A DNA stretch of 64,000 nucleotides from positions 848,501 to 912,500 of the forward strand of contig NZ_JAJVCN010000004.1 in the NCBI RefSeq assembly GCF_021390435.2, given 5' to 3'. The DNA is from Kibdelosporangium philippinense (lineage in GTDB: Bacteria; Actinomycetota; Actinomycetes; Mycobacteriales; Pseudonocardiaceae). The position numbers and the translations under genes were made by a program. Position 1 is the first letter of the stretch. Each line of letters starts with the position of its first letter. The notes under the pieces are model-generated. The model saw only the letters and a list, made by a program, of their open reading frames with translations. It had not been told where the DNA came from and did no database searches. Below are positions 15,084-22,955 of the stretch, one piece after another.

Positions 15084-18074
15084 ATGATGCTTCTCGCTGT
15101 CCACGAACGATGCCGCCAGTCGCTCGTCGCGGCTTTAGCCCTGTTCACTTTCCTTGCCCTGTTGGTCACCGCTCCGGCATACGCGGCCGCGCCGCCGCCA
15201 CAACAGCCCGGAGTGACACTTCGGGTGTTCGATATTCAAACTGACCTGGATAAATTGTGCACAATCAAGTCGGGTCAAACTCCTAACGTCGACAAGCTGA
15301 TGCCGGTCATCAACTGGACCGGCACGGCCGACTTCGGCATCGCCGATCGGTTCGTGTCCGAGGTGACCGGCAACATCAACATCGCCACCGCTGGCACCTA
15401 CCAGTTCCGGCTGACCAGCGATGACGGTTCACGGCTGCGCATCGACGGCAACCTCGTGATCAACAACGACGGGTTGCACGGGCCGACCCCGGTCACCGGG
15501 TCGATCCAGCTCAGCCCCGGCTATCACGCGTTACGCATCGACCACTTCGACAACCTCTACGACCAGCAGGTCACGTTGGAATGGCAGCCGCCCGGCGCAT
15601 CGGGCTTCGCCATCGTGCCGAACTCGGTGCTCAGCACCGACGCGGACGTCGTGCGCGTGACCTCGCCGGGACGCAAAGAGTGCGAGGGCGCAGCGGATTC
15701 ACCCGGTGACGGGCTTCCGCTGACGTCCGTGCACCCGGGGATGACGCTGACCAACCTGCGCCCCAACGGTTTCCAGCCGCAAGTCACCGGCATGGACTGG
15801 CTTCCCGACGGCAGGCTGGCCATCGCCACGTGGGGCGGCTCGAACAACGTGCTCGGCGAGGTTTATCTGCTCAGCAACGTAACGGGCAACACGGATCCGT
15901 CGCGTGTGCAGGCGCAGCGTGTCGCGAGCAACTTGAAAGAGCCGATGGGCGTCAAGTACGTCGACGGCACGTTGTACGTCTCGGAAAAGCAGCGACTCGT
16001 AGAACTCAACGACACCAACGGCGACGGTGTGGCCGACGACTACCGGACGGTCGCGACCTGGCCGTTCGGCGGCAACTTCCACGAGTTCGCGTTCGGCCTG
16101 CTGTACAAGGACGGCTTCTTCTACGCCAACCTGTCGGTGTCGATCAACTACGGCGGCGCCACGACCGACCCGCAACCCGCGCCGAACCGCGGCACAACCA
16201 TCAAAATCAACAAGGCGACCGGTGAAGTGTCGTACATCGCCGGTGGTTTGCGCACGCCGCACGGCATCGGCTGGGGACCGGAAGATGACATCTTCGTCAC
16301 CGACAACCAAGGCGGTTGGCTGCCGGCGAACAAACTTGTGCGGATCAAGCAAAACCGGTTCTTCAACCACTACACCAACCCGGCTGGGCCGTTCGACGGC
16401 CAACCGGTGACCGCGCCCGTGCTTTGGCTGCCGCACAACGAAATCGCCAACTCGCCGAGCAACCTTGTGATGCTCCAGCAAGGAACCTTCGCCGGACAGC
16501 TCGTCTACGGCGACGTGACCTACGGTGGCCTGCAGCGCGCGTTCCTCGAGAAGGTCAACGGCGAATACCAAGGCGCGGTTTTCCGGATGACACAAGGACT
16601 TGAGTCCGGTGTCAGCCGGATCAGCCTCGGTCCGGACGGCGCGATCTACACCGGCGGTATCCACGGCGGCGGCAACTGGGGCCAGCCCGGCAAGCTCGCG
16701 TACGGCCTGCAGAAGCTGACACCCAACGGCACCAACACCTTCGACATCCTCGCCATGCGGGCTGTCCAAGGTGGATTCGAACTCGAGTACACCCAGCCGC
16801 TGTCGACCGAGACCGCGCAGAACCTGACGACGAAGTACCGGGTCTCGCAATGGCGTTACGCGCCGACCCCGGCTTACGGCGGCCCGAAGGTCGACGAGCA
16901 AACGCTTGCTGTGGCGAATGCGACGGTGTCCGCCGACCGTAAGAAGGTCACGCTGCAGATCCCCGGCCTGCAGGCTGGGCGGGTTGTGCACGTCCGTTCA
17001 CCGAGGCCGTTCGCGTCGGAATCCGGCACCACGCTGTGGAGCACGGAAGCCTGGTACACCCTCAACTCGCAGGTCGGCGGCCCGCCGGCGAGCGTGACCT
17101 ACGAGGCCGAACGGGCAACGCTGAGCGGTGGCGCGGCCATCAACACCGACCACCTGGGTTACCAGGGCACGGGCTTCGTCGACGGCTACTGGAACAAAGG
17201 CGCCGCAACGACTTTCTCCGTGAACGCGCCAACCGCCGGTACCTACAACGTTGGCCTGCGGTACTCCAGCGGCCCGAATCCTAGTGCTGGCACCAAGTCC
17301 GTGAGCGTGTACGTGAACAACACGAAGATCAGGCAAGTACGGCTGGCCGGCACAACCACCTGGGACAACTGGGCGGTACAACCCGAACAACTGCCCCTTG
17401 TCGCGGGAACGAACTCGATCTCCTACCGGTTCGATGACGGCGACATTGGCCACGTCAACCTCGACAACATCACGGTCACCGCGGGCACACGTGTCCAGTT
17501 GTTCAATGGCGCCAACCTGAACGCGTGGGAACTCCGTTCGGGTGGTGCCGCGCCGTGGCCGATTGCCGGTGGCTCAACGGAAACGCTCGGCGGGGACATC
17601 CGGACCAAGCAGAAGTTCGGTGACTTCAAGCTGCACGTCGAGTGGTACGAACCGCAGTATCCGCCGGACGTGACCGGTCAAGCCAGGGGCAACAGCGGGG
17701 TCTATCTGCAGGAACGCTACGAAATCCAGGTGCTGGACTCCTATGGGGACACCAGTCTCGGCAATGACGAGGCCGGTTCGATCTATTCGAAGAAGGCGCC
17801 GGACGTCAACGCCGCGACCGCGCCGCTGACCTGGCAGACCTACGACATCACGTTCCGGGCGGCGCGCTTCGACAGCGCGGGTGTCAAGACCGACAACGCC
17901 AGGGTCACGGTCGTCTGGAATGGCGTGACAGTGCACAACAACGTGGAAATCAACGGCCCGACCGGCGCCGGCGATCCGGAGAACGCCAATCCTGGCGCGA
18001 TCAGGCTGCAGGATCACGGCGATCCCGGCGAAAACCCCAGATACCGCAACATCTGGATCGAACCGATCAACTGA
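15084..18074 (+). CDS. Secreted multidomain carbohydrate-acting protein (PA14 / propeller / CBM / DUF1080)
   Basis: A 996-residue exported protein. Order: signal peptide (1 to ~32, ending PAYAAA), PA14 domain (~65-175, GTYQFRLTSDDGSRLRIDG), glucose/sorbosone-dehydrogenase-like beta-propeller (~212-560, MDWLPDGRLAIATWGG), a linker domain, CBM35/CBM6-like module (~669-800, VTYEAERATLSGG), and a C-terminal DUF1080/3-keto-disaccharide hydrolase domain (~803-996, NSGVYLQERYEIQVLDSYGD). The ATG at 15084 follows AAGGA and starts the signal peptide. DUF1080 proteins cleave 3-keto-glycosides, which sugar 3-dehydrogenases generate, so a combined oxidise-and-cleave or bind-and-cleave role on glycans is plausible. 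No transporter or partner dehydrogenase adjoins. Confidence 0.85.
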   Translation: MMLLAVHERCRQSLVAALALFTFLALLVTAPAYAAAPPPQQPGVTLRVFDIQTDLDKLCTIKSGQTPNVDKLMPVINWTGTADFGIADRFVSEVTGNINIATAGTYQFRLTSDDGSRLRIDGNLVINNDGLHGPTPVTGSIQLSPGYHALRIDHFDNLYDQQVTLEWQPPGASGFAIVPNSVLSTDADVVRVTSPGRKECEGAADSPGDGLPLTSVHPGMTLTNLRPNGFQPQVTGMDWLPDGRLAIATWGGSNNVLGEVYLLSNVTGNTDPSRVQAQRVASNLKEPMGVKYVDGTLYVSEKQRLVELNDTNGDGVADDYRTVATWPFGGNFHEFAFGLLYKDGFFYANLSVSINYGGATTDPQPAPNRGTTIKINKATGEVSYIAGGLRTPHGIGWGPEDDIFVTDNQGGWLPANKLVRIKQNRFFNHYTNPAGPFDGQPVTAPVLWLPHNEIANSPSNLVMLQQGTFAGQLVYGDVTYGGLQRAFLEKVNGEYQGAVFRMTQGLESGVSRISLGPDGAIYTGGIHGGGNWGQPGKLAYGLQKLTPNGTNTFDILAMRAVQGGFELEYTQPLSTETAQNLTTKYRVSQWRYAPTPAYGGPKVDEQTLAVANATVSADRKKVTLQIPGLQAGRVVHVRSPRPFASESGTTLWSTEAWYTLNSQVGGPPASVTYEAERATLSGGAAINTDHLGYQGTGFVDGYWNKGAATTFSVNAPTAGTYNVGLRYSSGPNPSAGTKSVSVYVNNTKIRQVRLAGTTTWDNWAVQPEQLPLVAGTNSISYRFDDGDIGHVNLDNITVTAGTRVQLFNGANLNAWELRSGGAAPWPIAGGSTETLGGDIRTKQKFGDFKLHVEWYEPQYPPDVTGQARGNSGVYLQERYEIQVLDSYGDTSLGNDEAGSIYSKKAPDVNAATAPLTWQTYDITFRAARFDSAGVKTDNARVTVVWNGVTVHNNVEINGPTGAGDPENANPGAIRLQDHGDPGENPRYRNIWIEPIN

Positions 18075-18081
18075 CGGTCTG

Positions 18082-18097
18082 TCGTGAGTGGTTAGCC
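18082..18097. repeat. Left arm of an interrupted intergenic palindrome
   Basis: TCGTGAGTGGTTAGCC is the left arm of the 44-bp palindrome type seen intact at 52170 and 59919. Its right arm lies at 19456-19471 beyond the IS481-type element. Before the insertion it would have formed a 16-bp stem just behind the multidomain gene, a natural terminator position. Confidence 0.8.
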
Positions 18098-18110
18098 ATG
18101 TTCTAACCCG

Positions 18111-19442
18111 TCTTCAGTCTCATGAGAGTTGTCGCTAAGCGTGTCTCATCTGATGTGTCGCTTGATCACGCTATGACCTCGCGTCATGGCGGGAAAGCAG
18201 GCGAAGATGAGACTCATGGACGCGACCTTGATCGTGGACCCGGAGATCGACAACGTGGCCGAGTGGTGCCGGCTCAACGGCGTGAATCCACGCACGTTTT
18301 ACCGGCACCGCGCCCGGATCCGGGCCGAGGGCGAGTGGCGGCCTCGCTCGCGTCGACCACACTCGAGCCCGGCCGCCACACCCGAACCGGTGGTCGCGTT
18401 GATCCTGGGGTTGCGTGAGCGGTTGGCGCCGGACAACGGCGCGGACAACATCCGGGCCGAGCTGGAAACACGCGCGAACAGCCCCGGCTGGCCGGCCGGT
18501 GCGCGGGTGCCGGCCCGGGCCACGATCAACCGGATCCTGGACCGGCATGGCCTGCTGGACAAGAACCCGAAGAAGCGCCCACGAGCGTCCTGGCGGCGGT
18601 TTTCCTATGCCCGACCGCGGGATTGCTATCAGATCGACGGCACCGAGCACACCCTCGCGGACGGCACCACCGTGGTGGCCATCGATGTGCTCGACGACTG
18701 CACACGGGTCTGGCTGGCCAGCCATGTCGCGCCCATGGAGACCACCACCGCCGCGCTGGAGGCCATCGCGGCCGCGGTGCGCGACCGGGGCGCACCCGGG
18801 CTGATCCTGGCCGACAACGGTACCGCCTGGACACACCCGCACCGCTCCCGCGACAAGAGCTTGACCAGCGAGTTCTCCCGAACCGTGTCCGCCGAGTACG
18901 GCAGCAGGGTGATCCACTCCAGCCCGTATCACCCACAGACCTGCGGCAAGGTGGAACGCCTGCACGCCACCGCCGACCGGCTACTTTCCCACCGCTGGCC
19001 CCAACCAGCCGGCAGCATCGCCGAGCTACAAGCCCGGCTGGACACCGTCCGCGAGCACTACAACACCCGCCGCCGACACTCGGCCATCGATACCACCCCG
19101 GCCCAGGCCTGGGCGCTCGCGCCCAGTCACGGCGGCCCGGGCGACCTGCCCCGCCAGGACGACGCCACCATCCACAAGATCAAGGTCATGCCCAACGGCA
19201 CCGTCGCCCTGGCCGACTACCGCATCAGCGTCGGCCGCGACCACGCCGGCAGCACCGTCACCCTGCTGCGCTACGGCGATCGGGTCACCGCCTACACCAC
19301 CAACGGTGACCCGATCGGACACCTCACCCTGGACAAAACCAAGAAATACCAAGGAAAAGTCGTCCACGCCGCCTAACCAGCACACCTAAACCGTGACACA
19401 ACTACCGAGACACATCCTTGACACATCTCCCGGGACATGACA
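18111..19442 (+). mobile_element. IS481-family insertion sequence with 14-bp flanking direct repeat
   Basis: The element is bounded by two copies of CATGTTCTAACCCG (18097-18110 and 19443-19456), read as a target duplication. The inner ends are related as imperfect inverted repeats, TCTTCAGTCTCATGAGAG on the left and the complement of the right end TGTCATGTCCCGGGAGAT. Length is about 1.33 kb with one intact transposase gene. The target is the loop of an intergenic palindrome. Confidence 0.75.
18186..19376 (+). CDS. IS481-family transposase
   Basis: A 396-residue integrase-type transposase. An N-terminal helix-turn-helix (VAEWCRLNGVNPRTFYRHRA) is followed by the rve catalytic core, with the three acidic residues seen in QIDGTEHT, LILADNGTAW and CGKVERLHA. 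The C-terminal domain has the integrase pattern HYNTRRRHSAI. The reading frame is intact. MDATLIVD, a few codons downstream of the chosen ATG, is an alternative start. It catalyses cut-and-paste or copy-based movement of the surrounding element. Confidence 0.93.
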   Translation: MAGKQAKMRLMDATLIVDPEIDNVAEWCRLNGVNPRTFYRHRARIRAEGEWRPRSRRPHSSPAATPEPVVALILGLRERLAPDNGADNIRAELETRANSPGWPAGARVPARATINRILDRHGLLDKNPKKRPRASWRRFSYARPRDCYQIDGTEHTLADGTTVVAIDVLDDCTRVWLASHVAPMETTTAALEAIAAAVRDRGAPGLILADNGTAWTHPHRSRDKSLTSEFSRTVSAEYGSRVIHSSPYHPQTCGKVERLHATADRLLSHRWPQPAGSIAELQARLDTVREHYNTRRRHSAIDTTPAQAWALAPSHGGPGDLPRQDDATIHKIKVMPNGTVALADYRISVGRDHAGSTVTLLRYGDRVTAYTTNGDPIGHLTLDKTKKYQGKVVHAA

Positions 19443-19455
19443 CATGTTCTAACCC

Positions 19456-19471
19456 GGCTAACCACTCACGA
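19456..19471. repeat. Right arm of the interrupted palindrome
   Basis: GGCTAACCACTCACGA pairs perfectly with 18082-18097. It now sits directly downstream of the fgd gene, which ends at 19477 on the minus strand. Confidence 0.8.
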
Positions 19472-19476
19472 GGCTT

Positions 19477-20475
19477 TCAGCCGAGCGCGCGCAGCCTTGG
19501 CACGATGTCCTCGGTGAACTGGGTGAGGAACCGTTCCTGGTCGTGGCCTGGCCCGTGGAAGACCAGGTGGTTGAGCCCAGCGTCCAGGTACGGCTTGATC
19601 TGGGCGACGGCCTCGTCCGGGTCGGAGGCGACAATCCACCGCTTGGCCACCTGCTCGATCGGCAGCTCGTCGGCGAGCCGTTCCATCTCGTCCGCGGTGT
19701 CGACGCTGTGCTTCTGCTCCGCGGTCAGGGACAACGGAGCCCAGAAGCGGGTGTTCTCCAGCGCTGCCGCCGGATCGCGGTCGTACGACAGCTTGATCTC
19801 GATGGTCTTGTCGATCGCGGCGACATCCCGGTTGGCGGCGGCCGCGCCTTCGGCCACCGCGGGCATCAGCTTCTCGGTGTAAAGGTCCATGCCCTTGCCG
19901 GACGTGCAGATGAAGCCGTCGCCTGAGCGGCCCGCGTACTTCGCGACAACCGGGCCACCGGCGGCGATGTACACCGGCACCGGCTCGTCGGGACGGTCGT
20001 AGATCCGCGCGCCGACCAGCTTGTAGTAGTCACCGTCCGCGTTGACCTCGTCCTCGGTCCACAGCGCCCGCATCAGCCGGACCGCTTCGCGCAGCCTCGC
20101 GAACCGCTCCTTGAAGTCGGGCCACGTCAGACCGGACACCGCGATCTCGTTGAGCGCCTCACCCGTGCCGACACCGAGAATGATCCGGTGGTTGTACAGC
20201 AGGGCCAGCGTGGCGAACGTCTGCGCCATGACCGCCGGGTTGTACCGGAACGTGGGGGTGGTCACGCTCGTTCCGATCTGCACCCGCTTCGTCCGCTCGC
20301 CGACCGCCGCCATCCACGCGAAGGCTGCCGGGGCGTGTCCACCATTGTGCCGCCATGGCAGGAAGTGGTCGGAGACCCAGACGCTGTCCAGGCCTACTTC
20401 TTCGGCGCGTACCGCGTACTCGACGAGGTCACGCGGGCCGAACTGCTCCGCGGAAGCCTTGTAGCCGATCTTCAT
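19477..20475 (-). CDS. fgd: F420-dependent glucose-6-phosphate dehydrogenase
   Basis: A 332-residue luciferase-like (LLM) enzyme whose sequence follows mycobacterial Fgd1 almost throughout: LGYKASAEQF-like start, VSDHFLPWRHNGGHAP, TSVTTPTFRYNPAVMAQTFA, LGVGTGEALNEIA, and FWAPLSLTAEQKHS. It oxidises glucose-6-phosphate to 6-phosphogluconolactone with reduction of cofactor F420, supplying F420H2 for reductases. It is a single gene. Its 3' end abuts the right half of the palindrome interrupted by the IS481-type element. The same F420-linked metabolism is typical of Pseudonocardiales and mycobacteria. Confidence 0.95.
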   Translation of the reverse strand: MKIGYKASAEQFGPRDLVEYAVRAEEVGLDSVWVSDHFLPWRHNGGHAPAAFAWMAAVGERTKRVQIGTSVTTPTFRYNPAVMAQTFATLALLYNHRIILGVGTGEALNEIAVSGLTWPDFKERFARLREAVRLMRALWTEDEVNADGDYYKLVGARIYDRPDEPVPVYIAAGGPVVAKYAGRSGDGFICTSGKGMDLYTEKLMPAVAEGAAAANRDVAAIDKTIEIKLSYDRDPAAALENTRFWAPLSLTAEQKHSVDTADEMERLADELPIEQVAKRWIVASDPDEAVAQIKPYLDAGLNHLVFHGPGHDQERFLTQFTEDIVPRLRALG

Positions 20476-20515
20476 GGCCTTACGATATGCCTTTGGCCGC
20501 GGGCATGCCGCATCG

Positions 20516-21439
20516 TCAGGGCAGCGGGTGAGTGGTGAAGAAGTCCCAGATCAGCTGCGTGGCGTTGACCGTACGAGTGGTCTTACCTGGGCCGCTCGTG
20601 GCCAGCGCGTCCGGCCAGGTGTGGTCGCCACCGGTGATCCGATAGTGCTCGACGACACTGCCCTGCGCGCAGCCAGACCAGCGCTGCCCGGTGACATCGG
20701 CCTTGGTGAAGAACGTGTCCGGGCCGGTCGTGCACTCGTCACGTTGGGCCCATTGGCCGAGCCAGGCCGGGATCGACGGGAGGTGCCTGGACGCGACGCC
20801 GTTGTACGGGATCACTGAGTCGGACGTGCCATGGAAATCGAGCACCGGCACGGCGCGCTGCGGCAGGCATGGGTCGCCGAGGTCGTAGAAAGCGGCCGCG
20901 ACAGGAGCGATGGCCGCGATCCGACCGGACAACTGGCAGCCCAGTACGCCGACAAACCCGCCGCCGTTGGACTTCCCGGTCGCGTACACGCGCTGCTTGT
21001 CCACGCAGAACTGGGATTCGAGCTGGTTGAGGACGTCCGAGGTGAACTGGACGTCGTTGATGGCCGGGTTGGAGTACGGCGCGCCCTGCCAGCCGAGCTG
21101 GTCGTCACCCGTCTCGGTGCCCTGCGGATACACCGCGATCGCGGGCAACGCGTTCAGCCCGGTGTACTTCTCCATCGACTGGGGTGTCTGGCCGCGGCCG
21201 TGGAACGCCAGGATCACCGGCCGCGGTTCACCCTGCCGGTAGTCGGTCGGCACATGCAGCCGGTACGACCGGTTGACGCCGCCGGACGCGATCCTCGCGG
21301 TGACTGTCGTTCCGAGCCGAATCGTGGGCGCGACAGTGCACCCGTCGGCTTGGCCCGCTGCGGCGGCAGGCATGGACACGACACCGGCCGACACGGCGAT
21401 GACCAGAGTGGACAGCACTCCGCGAAGCGATGGACGCAT
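20516..21439 (-). CDS. Secreted PHB-depolymerase/feruloyl-esterase-like hydrolase
   Basis: A 307-residue exported alpha/beta hydrolase. Signal peptide at residues 1 to ~28 (VSMPAAAAG), HGRGQTPQSMEKYTG as the oxyanion region, the nucleophile in ATGKSNGGGF, and LDFHGTSDSVIPY carrying the catalytic Asp; a late GGDHTWP supplies the His. This matches the LpqC/poly(3-hydroxybutyrate) depolymerase/CE1 group that hydrolyses ester polymers or feruloyl esters. The ATG at 21439 was preferred over an upstream alternative because the signal peptide follows immediately. It is transcribed alone. Confidence 0.85.
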   Translation of the reverse strand: MRPSLRGVLSTLVIAVSAGVVSMPAAAAGQADGCTVAPTIRLGTTVTARIASGGVNRSYRLHVPTDYRQGEPRPVILAFHGRGQTPQSMEKYTGLNALPAIAVYPQGTETGDDQLGWQGAPYSNPAINDVQFTSDVLNQLESQFCVDKQRVYATGKSNGGGFVGVLGCQLSGRIAAIAPVAAAFYDLGDPCLPQRAVPVLDFHGTSDSVIPYNGVASRHLPSIPAWLGQWAQRDECTTGPDTFFTKADVTGQRWSGCAQGSVVEHYRITGGDHTWPDALATSGPGKTTRTVNATQLIWDFFTTHPLP

Positions 21440-21529
21440 GATCAGCAGTCTTCCGTGATCAACAGGCCTCGCCAACCGACTGGCGCCAACACGTCGCGAT
21501 GATCACCCTTTTGGCGCTATAACACATCC

Positions 21530-22315
21530 TCAGAAGGGATGATTGGCGGTCACGCCGCCGTCGACCCGCAGAGTCGCGCCGGTGATCCACCGTGCCGCGT
21601 CGGAAAGCAAGAACAGGCAAGCATCCGCGATGTCCGCTGGCGTGCCGAGACGTCCGAGCGGCGCGGCCCGGTGCCAGCGTTCGACCCCGTCCGGCCAGTC
21701 CTCGTCCAGCCCGGGACGATTGATCAGCCCTGGGCACACGACATTGACCCGGATTCCCGACGGGCCGAACTCCAGCGCGGCCGCGCGGGTATGCATGATC
21801 ACGGCCGCTTTCGAGGCCGCGTAATGGCTGTGCGCGGGTGCGGGCACCTCACCTTCGATGGACGCGATGTTCACAATGCTCAGTGGCGTTCCCTCGGCGA
21901 TCGCACGGTTGGAAACAGCCTGAGTCACAAGGAAAACCGCGCGCACGTTGACCTCGAAAACACGGTCGAACTCCGTGACATCCATGGACGTCAACGGCGA
22001 CAACGGTTGCAGGGCGGCATTGTTGACGACACCATGAAGTGTGCCTGCCTCGTCCACTATGGCCTCGACAACGTCCGGATCGGACAGGTCGCCCTGAACT
22101 CCGTGCGCCGCAACGCCATACTTACGGCAAGCTGCCAGAACTGGCTGCAGCCGTTCGGGATGCGCGTTGGCGTGTGCGATCACGGTCGCTCCGGCTTCGG
22201 CGAGGCGGACGGCCACACCCGCGCCGATCCCGCCGCTGGCGCCGGTCACCAGGACCGTCCGGTCACGAAGGCGGAGGAGTTCATCGACCGGCGGCGCGGT
22301 CAAGTTGTCGGGCAT
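21530..22315 (-). CDS. Short-chain dehydrogenase/reductase
   Basis: A 261-residue classical SDR. The cofactor loop is TGASGGIGAGVAVRLAEAGA, followed by NNAALQPLSPL, the catalytic Ser region NIASIEGE, the active-site Y-x(3)-K as HYAASKAA, and the C-terminal WITGATLRVDGGV. It reduces or oxidises an alcohol/ketone with NAD(P)H; the substrate is unknown. The start at 22315 lies 24 bp from the divergent start of the nitroreductase, so both promoters must overlap. Confidence 0.92.
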   Translation of the reverse strand: MPDNLTAPPVDELLRLRDRTVLVTGASGGIGAGVAVRLAEAGATVIAHANAHPERLQPVLAACRKYGVAAHGVQGDLSDPDVVEAIVDEAGTLHGVVNNAALQPLSPLTSMDVTEFDRVFEVNVRAVFLVTQAVSNRAIAEGTPLSIVNIASIEGEVPAPAHSHYAASKAAVIMHTRAAALEFGPSGIRVNVVCPGLINRPGLDEDWPDGVERWHRAAPLGRLGTPADIADACLFLLSDAARWITGATLRVDGGVTANHPF

Positions 22316-22339
22316 GCGGCTGAGAGTACGGTCGCTGCC

Positions 22340-22937
22340 ATGGAGTTCCGGGAAGTGGTGCGCCGGCGCAAGATGGTCCGGTCCTTCACGGCCGAGCCGG
22401 TCGCCGCGGACGTGGTCGAGCGGATCCTCGATGTCGCGCGCCGAGCGCCCACCGCCGGGCACAGCCAGGGCGTCGAGTTCGTGGTGATCACCGAGGAAAC
22501 CACGCGGAACGCGATCGCGAAGCCGTCCGACGAGCTCTTCGCGCAGTCCGGGCACCACAATTTCGTGGCACAGGCACCCGTGCACATCGCGATCTGTGTC
22601 AGCCCGGAGATCTACCGGTCCCGATACCGCGAACCGGACAAGATGCAGGCGGTCTCGGACGTACCGGATGACGATCTCTGGGCGATCCCGTACTGGTACA
22701 CCGACGCGGGCGCGGCCTTGATGCTCCTGCTGCTCGCCGCGGTCAACGAGGGCGTCGCGGCCGCGTTCGCCGGCGCCGGACGTGCGGGAGATGCTGGGCA
22801 TTCCCGGCGACTATGTCTGGATCGGTACCGCCCTGCTCGGTCACGAGGCCGCGGACGCCCGGCGGTTCGGCGACGTCAGCGCGGTTTCTCGGCCCCGGCG
22901 GGCTTGTCGCGACGTGGTCCACAATGAGCGGTGGTGA
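22340..22937 (+). pseudogene. Frameshifted nitroreductase
   Basis: The N-terminal two thirds read as an FMN nitroreductase (MEFREVVRRRKMVRSF, RRAPTAGHSQGVEF, PYWYTDAGAALMLLLLAAVN). Near 22770 the frame moves by one: the expected continuation APDVREMLGIPGDYVWIGTA lies in the +1 frame and ends at 22937. A single inserted base in the run around 22768-22774 accounts for it. Either a recent mutation or an assembly error is possible. The unshifted product would lose the family's conserved C-terminal region. Confidence 0.75.
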
Positions 22938-22955
22938 GCCGGGTTTCGTACCAGA

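Noticed and set aside
11719..18074. Biosynthetic gene cluster around the P450, WrbA and SnoaL genes
   Set aside because: No core synthase, carrier protein or tailoring set is present; the ECF promoter pair gives a simpler stress-response explanation.
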